This document shows positions 23,986 through 34,625 of a stretch of DNA of 64,000 nucleotides, in pieces. Origin of the DNA: Saccharomyces mikatae IFO 1815 (lineage: Eukaryota; Ascomycota; Saccharomycetes; Saccharomycetales; Saccharomycetaceae); the NCBI RefSeq assembly GCF_947241705.1, contig NC_079266.1:186001-250000 (forward strand). Direction: 5' to 3'. How positions within the stretch are numbered: position 1 is the stretch's first letter; the number at the start of each line of letters is the position of its first letter. Position numbers and translations under genes: made by a program. The notes under the pieces are model-generated. The model worked only from the letters and a program-made list of their open reading frames with translations, had not been told where the DNA came from and ran no database searches.

Positions 23986-25872
23986 ATGATGGCTTTTGAG
24001 AATACCAATAAGCGATCACCCCAAGATTTTGTAGCCCCTATGGATCCAAAGAAAAGAAAAGTCCAGTTTTCAGATAGTACGGGTCTAGTAACGCTTCAAT
24101 CAGATGAGATGAAAGATGATGTGTTTTCAACAGCCATGTATAGCAGGTTTGTGAAATCTGCCATAGATGATCTGGATAAGAATGATTTAACACAGATCAG
24201 CATAATTGCCGATCAAGTAGCCCTTCCGAAAAAGAATCCTGAAAGAATCGATGATAAGAACTTCAATATTCTTTTGGATATCTTATCTAGTAACATTAAC
24301 AGGATAGAATCCTCCAAGGGAACTTTCCTCATACAATCTATTATAAACTTTGAGAAGTGGTGGGAATTGCCTCCACAGACTCTAAGTAAATATATATATT
24401 TCATTAAAATCCTTTGCTCGAGTATACCCAAATGGTGGCAAGACGTTTCAATGATACTGGTATCTTGTTTTATTTTACCGGTCGAACAAACAGTGTGTCA
24501 TCATGACATGCTTAAATATTTCTTAAGGATGATCCCCTCTTCGATGGGCTTCATAGATACATATTTGGCCAAATTTTTCCCAAATAAAAATGACACTCGG
24601 AAAAAGATGGTTAATTATACTTCAAATTTGTTGAAATTGAGAGGCTACTGTTCTGAACTAGGGTTCCAAATTTGGTCCTTACTGATAGAAAAAATTATCT
24701 CGATTGATGTTGAATTACAAAATGAACTGGATGAATTGGATGACGATGTGGATGACGATGATCTAGAGGAGGTTGACTTAGAGGATGAGGACGATTTAGA
24801 GGATGACTCAGGAGAGGATAATGATGAAAATGAAGAAGATAGTGGTAATGATGAGTCAAGCTCTGGAGTACTTGACGCTAATCAGAGTGACAGTGAAGAT
24901 ATGGACATCATTGAAGGTATGGATGGTGCAGAAGAGTATAATGTGGAGTTGACGCAAGGGATTAAAGAACTGTCTACCAAATTGGACTCCATCTTAACTT
25001 TAGTAAGCATACATGTGGAAGAGCAGGTAACACCAGAAAGCTTGGAAAGTGGTGAGGGTGTAGGAGTATTCAATACTCTAACAACATTATTCAAAACCCA
25101 TGTTCTACCCACATATTATACCAGATCAATTCAATATATCATGTTTCATGTTTCACAACAACAACTAGAGCTAATGGATTCATTTCTAGTCACACTTATA
25201 GATATTTCTTTTGCTGCCAATGAAGCTGCAGAAAAGAAGATTAAGTCATTACAATATTTGGGATCATATATTGCGAGGGCCAAGAAGCTTTCTAGAACTC
25301 AAATCATTTTTGTTGCAAGCTATTTAACATCGTGGTTGAATAGATATGTTATTGAAAGAGAAGAAGAAGTAGACCAACGTGGAGGCATGGAGAGATTCAA
25401 ACATTTCTACGCTGCATTTCAAGCACTTTGTTATATTTTCTGCTTTAGACATAGCATCTTTAGAGACACTGATGGTAACTGGGAGTGTGAACTGGACAAA
25501 TTCTTTCAAAGAATGGTCATTTCAAAATTCAATCCATTAAAGTTTTGCAACGAAAACGTCATGTTAATGTTTGCTCGTATTGCCCAACAAGAAAGCGTTG
25601 CGTATTGTTTCAGTATAATTGAGAATAACAACAATGAAAGATTGAGAGGTATTATCGGTAAGGCCGATAGCGACAGAAAGGAAAGTGCGGTACAAGCAAA
25701 CAATGCATCATCTTCCTGGTCGTTGGCCACCCGACAACAGTTTATTGACTTACAGAGTTACTTCCCATTTGATCCTTTGTTTTTGAAAAACTATAAAATT
25801 TTAATGAAAGAATATTATATAGAATGGAGTGAAGCAAGCGGTGAATATGAAAGTGATGGGTCTGATGACTAA
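23986..25872 (+). CDS. RRN3: RNA polymerase I initiation factor Rrn3 (TIF-IA)
   Basis: Rrn3 binds RNA polymerase I and recruits it to rDNA promoters; its association falls with nutrient limitation. From the tandem ATGs at 23986 the protein has 628 residues (S. cerevisiae YKL125W is 627). The longer frame starts at a TTG and is not used. An Asp/Glu-rich stretch at about residues 250-315 interrupts the HEAT-repeat fold. The C-terminal half (for example LSRTQIIFVASYLTSWLNRY) is almost unchanged. A basic PKKRKV-like segment near residue 22 (DPKKRKVQF) looks like a nuclear localisation signal. Confidence 0.96.
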   Translation: MMAFENTNKRSPQDFVAPMDPKKRKVQFSDSTGLVTLQSDEMKDDVFSTAMYSRFVKSAIDDLDKNDLTQISIIADQVALPKKNPERIDDKNFNILLDILSSNINRIESSKGTFLIQSIINFEKWWELPPQTLSKYIYFIKILCSSIPKWWQDVSMILVSCFILPVEQTVCHHDMLKYFLRMIPSSMGFIDTYLAKFFPNKNDTRKKMVNYTSNLLKLRGYCSELGFQIWSLLIEKIISIDVELQNELDELDDDVDDDDLEEVDLEDEDDLEDDSGEDNDENEEDSGNDESSSGVLDANQSDSEDMDIIEGMDGAEEYNVELTQGIKELSTKLDSILTLVSIHVEEQVTPESLESGEGVGVFNTLTTLFKTHVLPTYYTRSIQYIMFHVSQQQLELMDSFLVTLIDISFAANEAAEKKIKSLQYLGSYIARAKKLSRTQIIFVASYLTSWLNRYVIEREEEVDQRGGMERFKHFYAAFQALCYIFCFRHSIFRDTDGNWECELDKFFQRMVISKFNPLKFCNENVMLMFARIAQQESVAYCFSIIENNNNERLRGIIGKADSDRKESAVQANNASSSWSLATRQQFIDLQSYFPFDPLFLKNYKILMKEYYIEWSEASGEYESDGSDD

Positions 25873-26315
25873 CATCCTTTTTCCATAAGATATCTTCTAG
25901 ACATGTCTGTTACAAACCCATAGCGTAGCAGACCATGCTATTAGCAATTGAAGTGTGGATATAGCATAAATGCATTTAACATATATTAGATACTATAAAG
26001 CCTTAATGATTCTTCTAAACAATACATTCTTGACGATCTTTAGCATTTTAGAATGCTTTTTCATTATCATCACTTTTTACGTAAGCGATTTATATTTCCA
26101 CCTGCTGTGCATATTAAAAGAGTTTCTGTGGGGGAGGGGTTCCTGAATCAAAACTTCAGTTATCCGAAGAGAATGGATTCATATTATATGGACCTTTTCT
26201 ATACCCAGCTAAATCAATAGTAGTTTTTGTTAAACAAAGCAAGCAGGTCAAGCATTAGCACTTCCTTTTGTCTATATCAAGAAATAAGACAAAAACTTGA
26301 AGGGATACGAGAATA
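25873..26315. other. Intergenic: RRN3 3' flank and SSH4 promoter
   Basis: Non-coding. AGGGG at 26135-26139, in a G-rich patch about 180 bp upstream of SSH4, resembles a stress-response element. No gene is supported. Confidence 0.45.
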
Positions 26316-28043
26316 ATGTATGTCACTTTTGATGAAGCTTTGGATACTTCGTTTGGTAATCTAGAAAGCCCGAATTATGACTCCAAGGCAGGTGATCCTA
26401 ACATGGTGCCAACACCTCCTATGGACTCAGATTCCGCAGCCATTAGTCTGGCATTCCTAATAAGTCTTTCAATTACATTTGCAATATTGATGCTCATCTT
26501 GGTAGTAATAGCTGCATATGTTACCTTTTGTGGTGATGATGAATCTGAATACGACGAAGAGAATACCCTAGGTACACGAACTTCAGGAACTTTACATTCT
26601 TTGTTTGGTAAAAAACATAGTGGTATCTTGTTGGATTCCAGCTTTGCATCCCCTGGTGGATTTGACGATGAAATTGCCCTTCAAGAAAGAGAACTTGAAG
26701 AGTTACCAAAGATGTCAGCGTATGAGGTTGAGTTGTATATAAGAGCGAAAGAGTTTCAAACGATGAGCCCGCCAATGGTAAAGGAATTTGGCTCGTATTT
26801 GGATAATGATGATCAACAGTTTATCAAAGATCGTGGAATTCAAAGTTACTTTTTGTTACCCAGTATTAATGATAATATAGATGAGTACGGGAATTTTTTA
26901 CCTAGTTTTATCGTTCAAGACAAACTAGATATACAATTTTCAAAATTCAATAAGAGCTCATCCACTGTAATGAACTATCCCCTACCTCATAATAGGAAAG
27001 ATGCAGTATATTTCGAAGTTAAAATATTCAGACATATTCAAAAATCCAATAGTATATTCAGTATAGGTTTGACAACCGTACCATATCCCTATTTCAGGGT
27101 ACCAGGTATGGCTAAATATTCCATTGCTTACGAATCTACTGGTAAGCTAAGAATAAATAACCCTTTTACTGCCAGCACATTATTACCAAAGTTGGAAGAA
27201 GGTGATATAGTGGGGTTTGGTTACAGATATAAGACGGGTACAATCTTCATTACACATAATGGGAAAAAATTGATGGATGTAACACAGAATATTGGTATCG
27301 ATCTTTTCATTGGAATTGGCGCGTTTAACGCCGCTTATACAAGAACATATACGAGGGATGGACTGTTGGAAGACTCAGATAATGTTAGTTTCCGTGAGGC
27401 CCTATCAGAAGGTAAGGACATTTCAGTCGCCAAAGATCTTCAAAGAGTTCACGATCCACATGATGAAAGTGATGAAATGACGTCCGATGAGGTTGAATTA
27501 CACGTTAATTTAGGTCAAGTTGGATTCGTCTTTATAGAAGCCAATGTGAAAAAATATGCGTTTGGAAGTGTTTATGGCCAAATTGGGATTCCTCCGGCGT
27601 ACAATGGAACTGAGATTAACAAGGACACTATTCTACAGAAGGGAGAAGAACTGCCACCAAAATATGCCGATACTGACAATTTTTTCGGTAGCATGAAAGT
27701 GAAGGAAGGTTCTTCTTCTGGAAAAGTAGGGCAAGCAAGTGGGCCCCTACGATCGATTGGGGCATATGAGAGAATCTCTTCTAATTTTGACAGAGAAAAT
27801 AATTTCTACGATGACAACCCTGAAACCAGCAATAATAACGTCAACAATAATGACGAAAATGCTGATTTTGGTGAAACATCACCATTACTGGAAAATGATA
27901 ATAATAAAATATTCACAGATTCTAATACCCCCCATGAAATTTCTGGTGAAGCTCTAAATAAGAGCTCTAAAAACAAATCTAGCAAAAAACATCAAAAAAA
28001 TAGAGGTAAAGCTTCCAAAAGGAAAAAGAGATCGAGAAGATAG
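26316..28043 (+). CDS. SSH4: Rsp5 adaptor Ssh4 (SPRY domain, vacuolar membrane)
   Basis: Ssh4 recruits the ubiquitin ligase Rsp5 to cargo on endosomes and the vacuole membrane. The 575-residue protein has one strong transmembrane segment at about 42-71, followed by an acidic stretch. A SPRY/B30.2 domain covers about 200-360 (for example NYPLPHNRKDAVYFEVKIF and GDIVGFGYRYKTGTIFITHN). PY motifs PPAY and PPKY near residues 430-450 can bind the Rsp5 WW domains. The C-terminus is Asn-rich and then very basic. It is the orthologue of YKL124W (579 aa), with small length changes in the low-complexity tail. EAR1 is its paralogue. Confidence 0.95.
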   Translation: MYVTFDEALDTSFGNLESPNYDSKAGDPNMVPTPPMDSDSAAISLAFLISLSITFAILMLILVVIAAYVTFCGDDESEYDEENTLGTRTSGTLHSLFGKKHSGILLDSSFASPGGFDDEIALQERELEELPKMSAYEVELYIRAKEFQTMSPPMVKEFGSYLDNDDQQFIKDRGIQSYFLLPSINDNIDEYGNFLPSFIVQDKLDIQFSKFNKSSSTVMNYPLPHNRKDAVYFEVKIFRHIQKSNSIFSIGLTTVPYPYFRVPGMAKYSIAYESTGKLRINNPFTASTLLPKLEEGDIVGFGYRYKTGTIFITHNGKKLMDVTQNIGIDLFIGIGAFNAAYTRTYTRDGLLEDSDNVSFREALSEGKDISVAKDLQRVHDPHDESDEMTSDEVELHVNLGQVGFVFIEANVKKYAFGSVYGQIGIPPAYNGTEINKDTILQKGEELPPKYADTDNFFGSMKVKEGSSSGKVGQASGPLRSIGAYERISSNFDRENNFYDDNPETSNNNVNNNDENADFGETSPLLENDNNKIFTDSNTPHEISGEALNKSSKNKSSKKHQKNRGKASKRKKRSRR

Positions 28044-28211
28044 AGACGTTATTAAATTTAGTTCTTTTCACTTATAGTTTATGCATACATTATACATATA
28101 TTCCTACTGGCTCTTTTCTTCAATTCAATAGTTTAGATGGTTTTCATTATCTAAATAATTATATAAAATATCTCATTCATATTCAATCTTCTCCTAGTAT
28201 ACATGGATCTA

Positions 28212-28721
28212 TTAACGCTTCTTTTTGCCTTTGTTTTTGTTTTTTTTCTTCTTTAAAGCTGAAGAAGAATTACAACCGCTATTTTGTGCAGCATTGGCAC
28301 CTTGCTTCTGCCCCATAACGCTTTTCGTGACCACAGGTTCGTTCTTTTTAACATCTACATTGACCATTAAAGTGGCCAAACCTACCACATCTTGAATGTT
28401 TTTACCTTTTGTTTTCTTATTTAACTGTTTTATCTTACCGTTCTGCTTCTTTTTTAACTGTGCTATTTTTTCAATTTTTCCTGGAGTTACAGAAACACCT
28501 CGTGGACCTAACGCACTAAGCAACCTTGAAACATCTTTACTTTTATTAGTGGTGAATCTATAGTTCGAGGATAAATGCGGATTATGGGTTCTAAAGGACA
28601 CCTTGGTGTTAGTCTTTGGTGTAGGTGGTTTATATGATATAGAAAAAAGTGTTTGAGAAGGATTTACCTCAAAGAGGCGAACACTACTCATGATGAAATT
28701 GTCAATGGGTTTCATGGACAT
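28212..28721 (-). CDS. SRP21: Signal recognition particle subunit Srp21 (SRP9 homologue)
   Basis: Srp21 is the fungal counterpart of SRP9 and, with Srp14, forms part of the Alu domain of the signal recognition particle. The 169-residue protein has the conserved N-terminal half (RLFEVNPSQTLFSISYKPP, residues 15-33; RLLSALGPRGVS near 66-77). The C-terminus is Lys- and Asn-rich and ends KKKKNKNKGKKKR, which can bind RNA. S. cerevisiae YKL122C has 167 residues. The difference lies in the basic tail. Confidence 0.95.
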   Translation of the reverse strand: MSMKPIDNFIMSSVRLFEVNPSQTLFSISYKPPTPKTNTKVSFRTHNPHLSSNYRFTTNKSKDVSRLLSALGPRGVSVTPGKIEKIAQLKKKQNGKIKQLNKKTKGKNIQDVVGLATLMVNVDVKKNEPVVTKSVMGQKQGANAAQNSGCNSSSALKKKKNKNKGKKKR

Positions 28722-29581
28722 GATTTTTAGTTTGGTATGGTCTCGCGATTTGTCCTTACAAGAAAACAGTTCGACTCAAGTCACTTGAATGGAGCATACT
28801 TTGGACTTTTGGCCATTGTTCTCATGAAAATAGTCAAATCTTTACTTTTCTCAGGCGTTACGGCTTACCCTGCCTTCTCGTCGCAAGTAAATATTGAGCT
28901 GAATAGTGGAATATTCAACATTACTATTGGCGTTAATGGTCTACCTCTGGTGCTTGTTTTGCTTCATCCATATTCATTTGTGTTGCCGTACGGAAGAATA
29001 GAACTATAAATTTTGGAAGTCTTAATATACCCCATTCTTTCTTGTCTTTTACTTAAACCGATTTTATATTTTGTTTAAGGATTTGGAAACTAAACATAAA
29101 CAAAAAACTATGCCACAAAAAATCTTTCCCAACAAACCTAGAATCATAAATTCCGCCTACTGTAACCTGTATGATTCAAACTAGACCATTACACCGAAAA
29201 CATGTTTAGTGGGCCAAGATGCCTTTTTTCCTGTACTTAATATAATCGCCAATACGATACGAAAATCCCGTATTATGCACCGCTAACAATTTGAAAATGC
29301 GTAAAGGAGTTTTCCATAAAAAGGGTATTTACGTTAAGTAGGGATCCACTTTGAAAACAAATAACAAGTAACTAGTAAGCACATACTGACTATTGGCAAA
29401 AGTCTCGCACAATTTTGAGAGAGAACTAACCTGAACGAAGCCTTTGTTTTAGCCGTGCGACAAGAGTACGTAAAAGTTATAACAAGCAATTGTCGAAGAC
29501 ATCAATTGTAACCGTTGATCAGTTTCCATTTTAAATCCACACTAACGCAGAGCCACGATTTGTACCGTGGGGACTTGCAGG
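28722..29581. other. Intergenic: divergent SRP21/DGR2 promoters
   Basis: About 860 bp of AT-rich DNA between two divergent genes. An ORF at 28737-29009 has no recognisable relative, and I do not call it. An origin-like motif at 29088-29104 is listed separately. Confidence 0.5.
29088..29104 (-). other. Candidate ARS consensus sequence
   Basis: The reverse strand of AACTAAACATAAACAAA fits the 17-base extended yeast ACS (WWWWTTTAYRTTTWGTT) at 16 of 17 positions. It sits in AT-rich DNA between two divergent genes, a common origin setting. Such matches also occur by chance in AT-rich intergenic DNA, so this is only a candidate. Confidence 0.35.
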
Positions 29582-32125
29582 ATGTTCAAATCGAAGACAA
29601 GCACTTTAAGTTATAATGGAACATTGAACTCCGATATAAGTGATCACGATACAGGCCCAATAAATCCTAAAGAAACGAGCAAAGTAAAGTATTTGAACGT
29701 ACCAGAAGACCGAAATCGACATTCTTCTATTGGGAGTTCGAAGAGAAGCTTTACTAAGTATGATGGAGAGTATTCTGCTGATATAATTCCCGCTCAGTTA
29801 AAATTTGTCGATAATGTAGACTACAGCGCAAGACTGAGAAGAACCTTTCGCAGAAACTCAGTAATCTCAAACGGATACAATAATCTCAGTGAGAACGACC
29901 GATGGTATTTTGATCTATTTGATAGGGAATATTTTGAAAACTATCTCGAAGAACCTGCATATATTAAAATATTCAAAAGAAAAGAAGATTTAGAGCAGTT
30001 TGATAGGATGTTCCTGGCTCAAGAGTTGAAAATCCCTGATACTTACCAAGGAGAAACTTCAGCCGCGAACGCTGACCTTTTCAGGAATTCAATATGCTGC
30101 TGTACATTCAGTCACGATGGTAAGTATATGGTTATTGGCTGCAAAGATGGTGCTTTACATCTTTGGAAGGTCATAAACTCGCCAGTAAAGAGATCGGAAA
30201 TGGGGAGATCAGAAAAATCAGTTAGTGCAACCAGAGCTAACTCGCTTAAAATAAAAAGACATTTGGCAAGCATTAGTTCTCACAACAATTCCATATCAAG
30301 TAATGACATAAGATCAAACGACCATTTTGAAAGAACTTCGAGACAGTTACATTTATACGCTCCCGTCTTTTATTCTGATGTGTTTAGGGTCTTCACGGAA
30401 CATGCTTTAGATATCTTGGATGCAAACTGGTCCAAAAACGGATTTCTAATAACGGCCTCGATGGACAAAACTGCAAAACTATGGCATCCTGAGAGAAAAA
30501 GCTCTTTGAAAACATTTGTTCATCCAGATTTTGTCACTTCCGCAGTTTTTTTCCCCAGCGACGATCGTTTTATAATAACAGGATGCTTAGACCACAGGTG
30601 CAGATTATGGTCTATACTGGACAATGAAGTTTCCTATGCATTCGATTGTAAAGATTTGATAACATCCTTGACACTATCTCCCCCCGATGGAGAATATACA
30701 ATTATTGGTACATTTAATGGTTACATTTATGTTTTATTGACACATGGATTGAAGTTTGTTTCTTCATTTCATGTAGTCGATAAAAACACTCAGGGATGCA
30801 CTAATAATAGCTTTCACCCCTCCCCTGAATATGGAAAAGCCCATCATGGGCCCCGAATTACTGGCTTACAATGTTTCTTTTCTGAGGTGGGCAAAAATTT
30901 AAGATTGATAGTTACTACAAATGATTCGAAAATCCAAGTCTTTGATCTGAATGAAAAAAAACCTCTAGAAATATTCAAAGGATTTCAGAGTGGTTCGTCA
31001 CGTCATAAAGGCCAGTATCTAAACATGAAAAATCAGCCTGTTGTCTTTACGGGTAGTGATGATCATTGGTTTTATGCCTGGAGAATGCAATCTTTCAATC
31101 TATCGGCAGAAGTGAGTTGCGCTGCTCCGCATAGGAAAAAGAGGCTAAGCGGAAATATGAGCTTGAAAGGGCTGTTGAGAATTGTTTCTAATAAGAGTAC
31201 GAATGATGAAGTCCTGACAGAAACCTCACGTCAAGGCGGCTCCAGCACGGCTACCTATACATCAAAAAATGCCACTCAAACTCAATCCGTTGGTGCTCAG
31301 GCTATCAAAAATAACCACTACGTATCATTTCATGCCCATAATGCCCCCGTTACATGTGCGTCCATTGCTCCCGACGTTGCAATCAAAAATCTCTCTTTAT
31401 CAAACGATTTAATTCTCGAACTTACTTCACAGTATTTTAAGGAATTGAATCAACAAAATATGGAACCCAATGAAGCAAGTGATAGCAAACCTAATCGCCC
31501 TATCAAAGAAACAGGAGGATTCAGCTCAAATCTATCAAACGTCGTCAGTAACGTTGGAACTGTGCTTATAACGACAGATAATCAAGGGTTAATTCGTGTT
31601 TTTAGGACTGACATCTTACCGGAAATAAGAAAGAAAGTATTAGATAAGTACCATGACTACAATTTGTTTCACATCGATGCTGCTACTAAAATAAACGGCC
31701 ACAATAATGTTAATATACTGGAAAACGGAATGGATGAAAGAAGGCCGGCAGAAGATGATGAGTTCGGTACTACCCCATCTTCAAATAGACATGACAGTAT
31801 ACCGGGCCATGAGTGCTATGAGCAGCATTCGAATAATAGCCCAGTGATTTCTGGCATGCCTTCACGAGCCAGCGCTATTTTCAAAAATTCCATTTTTAAT
31901 AAATCCAATGGAAGTTTCATATCTTTAAAGTCAAGAAGTGAAAGTGCAAACTCCATAGTATTTGGACCGCAAGATATTCCGAAAGGTTTTACTACAGGCC
32001 CGAAGTTGAAATGTGATGTCTGCAATGGATCTAATTTTGAATGCGCATCAAAAAACCCGATTGCCGGCGGTGATAGTGGCTTTACGTGTGCTGATTGTGG
32101 TACAATCCTTAACAATTTCAGATAA
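29582..32125 (+). CDS. DGR2: WD-repeat protein Dgr2
   Basis: From the ATG at 29582 the protein has 847 residues (S. cerevisiae YKL121W, 852); the longer frame starts at a GTG. WD40-type repeats are visible around residues 165-460 (CCTFSHDGKYMVIGCKDGALHLW; ASMDKTAKLWHPER; ITGCLDHRCRLWS). The C-terminus holds a zinc-ribbon-like CxxC pair: CDVCNGSNF and CADCGTILNNF. Between them is a long Ser/Asn-rich region. Mutants in S. cerevisiae were linked to 2-deoxyglucose resistance, and YMR102C is a paralogue. The molecular role is unknown. Confidence 0.93.
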   Translation: MFKSKTSTLSYNGTLNSDISDHDTGPINPKETSKVKYLNVPEDRNRHSSIGSSKRSFTKYDGEYSADIIPAQLKFVDNVDYSARLRRTFRRNSVISNGYNNLSENDRWYFDLFDREYFENYLEEPAYIKIFKRKEDLEQFDRMFLAQELKIPDTYQGETSAANADLFRNSICCCTFSHDGKYMVIGCKDGALHLWKVINSPVKRSEMGRSEKSVSATRANSLKIKRHLASISSHNNSISSNDIRSNDHFERTSRQLHLYAPVFYSDVFRVFTEHALDILDANWSKNGFLITASMDKTAKLWHPERKSSLKTFVHPDFVTSAVFFPSDDRFIITGCLDHRCRLWSILDNEVSYAFDCKDLITSLTLSPPDGEYTIIGTFNGYIYVLLTHGLKFVSSFHVVDKNTQGCTNNSFHPSPEYGKAHHGPRITGLQCFFSEVGKNLRLIVTTNDSKIQVFDLNEKKPLEIFKGFQSGSSRHKGQYLNMKNQPVVFTGSDDHWFYAWRMQSFNLSAEVSCAAPHRKKRLSGNMSLKGLLRIVSNKSTNDEVLTETSRQGGSSTATYTSKNATQTQSVGAQAIKNNHYVSFHAHNAPVTCASIAPDVAIKNLSLSNDLILELTSQYFKELNQQNMEPNEASDSKPNRPIKETGGFSSNLSNVVSNVGTVLITTDNQGLIRVFRTDILPEIRKKVLDKYHDYNLFHIDAATKINGHNNVNILENGMDERRPAEDDEFGTTPSSNRHDSIPGHECYEQHSNNSPVISGMPSRASAIFKNSIFNKSNGSFISLKSRSESANSIVFGPQDIPKGFTTGPKLKCDVCNGSNFECASKNPIAGGDSGFTCADCGTILNNFR

Positions 32126-32754
32126 AAATGTCACTAGGCAAAAGGCTCCAGGTTATTTTAAAAATTTTAGTACGTCAGCGTATTTACATTAGCATAGTAC
32201 TGTTTCTTTACTTTTTATAGCGATTTTATTATTTTTCATTACTGACACATTTGTCACATAATCAAATATACCGAAAAACGCCGGGAACGGACCAAGAAAA
32301 AAGACGTGTTTTTATCAGGGCCTTTTTGAGAGATCATCTAGAGGTTTAAGAGACAAGTAAACGGACGAATAAGTATTCCACCCTCAAGTGAAATAAGGGT
32401 TAATACATATTATGGGCTACATGTAATCTTCTCCGGTGATCAGTAAGGGTTTGCAGATGTGTTAAGGAAGGTCATTAAAGCAAAGCCGGTATTAACACCT
32501 GATTGAATTACAGCGGGATCGGCCTCCTGTTGCGGAAAAAAAAAAACGATTAAGCACCGCTGAAATTTCAAGTTATGACTAAGTTGCCAAATGTTAAATA
32601 TTGCATATATATAAACTACACTGTAAGTCGCAACATTAAAATTTGCTCTTTTCCTTCCATGACTTCCACCAAAGACCTCACCTGAAATATTTTTCTTTGG
32701 TTACCGTAGCAACTAAAACACAAGCACATTCACCAAATCATAACCTAGGTAAAT
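32126..32754. other. Intergenic: DGR2 3' flank and OAC1 promoter
   Basis: Non-coding. It holds a Leu3-like site at 32281-32290 (listed separately) and an A-run near 32537. No gene is supported. Confidence 0.55.
32281..32290 (+). promoter_or_regulatory. Leu3-like binding site upstream of OAC1
   Basis: CCGGGAACGG differs by one base from the Leu3 palindrome CCGGNNCCGG. OAC1 is a known Leu3 target in S. cerevisiae, since its carrier exports alpha-isopropylmalate in leucine synthesis. The site lies about 465 bp upstream of the start. Function here is inferred. Confidence 0.5.
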
Positions 32755-33729
32755 ATGTCATCTGAAAACTCAAATCAAGAGAAACAAATCGAAAAAACGG
32801 CCGCTCAAAAGGTATCGAAGTTTGGTTCCTTCGTAGCTGGTGGCCTAGCAGCTTGTATAGCTGTTACTGTCACCAACCCGATCGAATTGATCAAAATCAG
32901 AATGCAACTTCAAGGTGAAATGTCAGCTACGGCTGCGAAAGTTTACAAAAATCCAATCCAAGGTATGGCGGTAATTTTCAAAAACGAAGGTATAAAAGGT
33001 CTACAAAAAGGTTTAAATGCTGCTTATATTTATCAAATTGGGCTAAATGGTTCCAGATTGGGGTTTTATGAGCCAATCAGATCTTCATTAAATCAGCTTT
33101 TCTTCCCAGATCAAGAACCGCATAAGGTACAAAGTGTAGGGGTTAACGTCTTTTCTGGTGCCGCATCTGGTATAATTGGTGCAGTGATTGGTTCTCCATT
33201 ATTCTTGGTCAAAACAAGACTTCAATCGTATTCCGAATTCATTAAAATTGGTGAACAAACCCATTATTCTGGAGTTTGGAATGGGTTGGTCACCATTTTC
33301 AAAACTGAAGGTGTTAAAGGTTTGTTTAGGGGTATTGATGCAGCCATTTTAAGAACAGGTGCTGGTTCCTCCGTTCAATTACCTATTTACAACACCGCGA
33401 AAAACTTTTTAGTCAAAAATGATCTAATGAAAGACGGTCCAGCTTTACATCTAACTGCAAGTACTATATCTGGGTTAGGTGTTGCCGTAGTAATGAATCC
33501 TTGGGATGTCATATTGACAAGAATTTATAATCAGAAGGGTGACTTGTACAAGGGGCCTATAGATTGTTTGGTCAAAACAGTTAAAATTGAAGGTGTCACC
33601 GCTTTATATAAGGGATTTGCAGCTCAAGTGTTCAGAATCGCTCCTCATACAATCATGTGTTTGACATTTATGGAACAAACAATGAAACTGGTTTATTCTG
33701 TAGAGTCGAGAGTTCTAGGGCATAATTAA
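32755..33729 (+). CDS. OAC1: Mitochondrial oxaloacetate/alpha-isopropylmalate carrier Oac1
   Basis: This 324-residue member of the mitochondrial carrier family has three repeats, each with a signature at the end of its first helix: NPIELIKIRMQ near residue 41, SPLFLVKTRLQ near residue 147 and NPWDVILTRIYN near residue 248. Six transmembrane helices follow from this. Oac1 carries oxaloacetate, sulfate and malonate, and exports alpha-isopropylmalate. Length equals YKL120W. It converges on VPH2. Confidence 0.96.
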   Translation: MSSENSNQEKQIEKTAAQKVSKFGSFVAGGLAACIAVTVTNPIELIKIRMQLQGEMSATAAKVYKNPIQGMAVIFKNEGIKGLQKGLNAAYIYQIGLNGSRLGFYEPIRSSLNQLFFPDQEPHKVQSVGVNVFSGAASGIIGAVIGSPLFLVKTRLQSYSEFIKIGEQTHYSGVWNGLVTIFKTEGVKGLFRGIDAAILRTGAGSSVQLPIYNTAKNFLVKNDLMKDGPALHLTASTISGLGVAVVMNPWDVILTRIYNQKGDLYKGPIDCLVKTVKIEGVTALYKGFAAQVFRIAPHTIMCLTFMEQTMKLVYSVESRVLGHN

Positions 33730-33977
33730 TACTCATAAAAACATGGAGGTTTGACATTTCACCGACCAGCAAAAATTCTACTTTAGTAATGGTTTTGTTG
33801 CAACTCTTTTCTCACCATGTAACATTAAGGATAATAGAGCATTTTTTTTATTTCACATTCATACGCAATAGTTTTATAAACATACTTATAAACATACAGA
33901 ATATCATTCACCATAATCCAGTTTCAAAATCAAATTTTCTGGGATTTTGCAGTCCATACCTATAGAAAACTTGATAT

Positions 33978-34625
33978 CTAAAGTGTAATTTTGGTTAAAA
34001 CTTTTTTTTTCTCGACCTTTGTTTTTTCTTTTACTTTTGCTTCTTCGAGTTTCTTCAGGTAACTGTTATAGACAACAACATCTGCCACTAAGACTAATAT
34101 TCCAAAAAACAAGCACAGCAAAAGACGAACATGAACCGGGAAGTTTGTTGAAGTTCCGGTCCAATACCAGATAGCCACAACAACCGATACGACACTCACA
34201 AGAACGTTGAAAACAGTGGTAACTTGTTCCTTAATCTGCTTATTGATTTGTGAAGGTGTTAGCTCATCTTCGTCTCGGAGTGAATAGATTGGCTTGTTTC
34301 TCTTGACTATAGTTTGGTATTCATACTCTTGTTGCTGATATTTCAAAAACTCTAAATTTTTCTTAAAGTCCTCTGAATAATGTGAACCTCTCACATTTTT
34401 AGGCTTGAACTGGAATTTGAACGGTCTCAACATTTCTCTTATCGAATAAGGTATATCGCTGTCCTTTCTGTATTCTTCTATATAAAAAAGCAATGATCGC
34501 ATAGGGATGGCGTGTTGCTGCAGAAACAAATCAATGTCCCCATCAATATCTCTGTTTGACCTTGCACTATTTTTGAACTTTCGCAGGAATTCAGTAATCT
34601 TATCATTCAGCTTAATTTCAAACAT
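33978..34625 (-). CDS. VPH2: V-ATPase assembly factor Vph2 (Vma12)
   Basis: Vph2 (Vma12) is an ER membrane protein that, with Vma22 and Vma21, assembles the Vo sector of the vacuolar ATPase. From the ATG at 34625 it has 215 residues, as in YKL119C. The longer frame starts at a TTG. Two transmembrane segments are clear at about 138-155 (NVLVSVVSVVVAIWYWTG) and 165-187 (HVRLLLCLFFGILVLVADVVV). The short C-terminus is very lysine-rich and cytosolic. The N-terminal cytosolic half is the more diverged part. Confidence 0.95.
   Translation of the reverse strand: MFEIKLNDKITEFLRKFKNSARSNRDIDGDIDLFLQQHAIPMRSLLFYIEEYRKDSDIPYSIREMLRPFKFQFKPKNVRGSHYSEDFKKNLEFLKYQQQEYEYQTIVKRNKPIYSLRDEDELTPSQINKQIKEQVTTVFNVLVSVVSVVVAIWYWTGTSTNFPVHVRLLLCLFFGILVLVADVVVYNSYLKKLEEAKVKEKTKVEKKKVLTKITL

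Noticed and set aside
28737-29009. 90-codon frame between SRP21 and DGR2
   Set aside because: Hydrophobic but without a known relative. It starts in the SRP21 promoter, and I judge it a chance frame.
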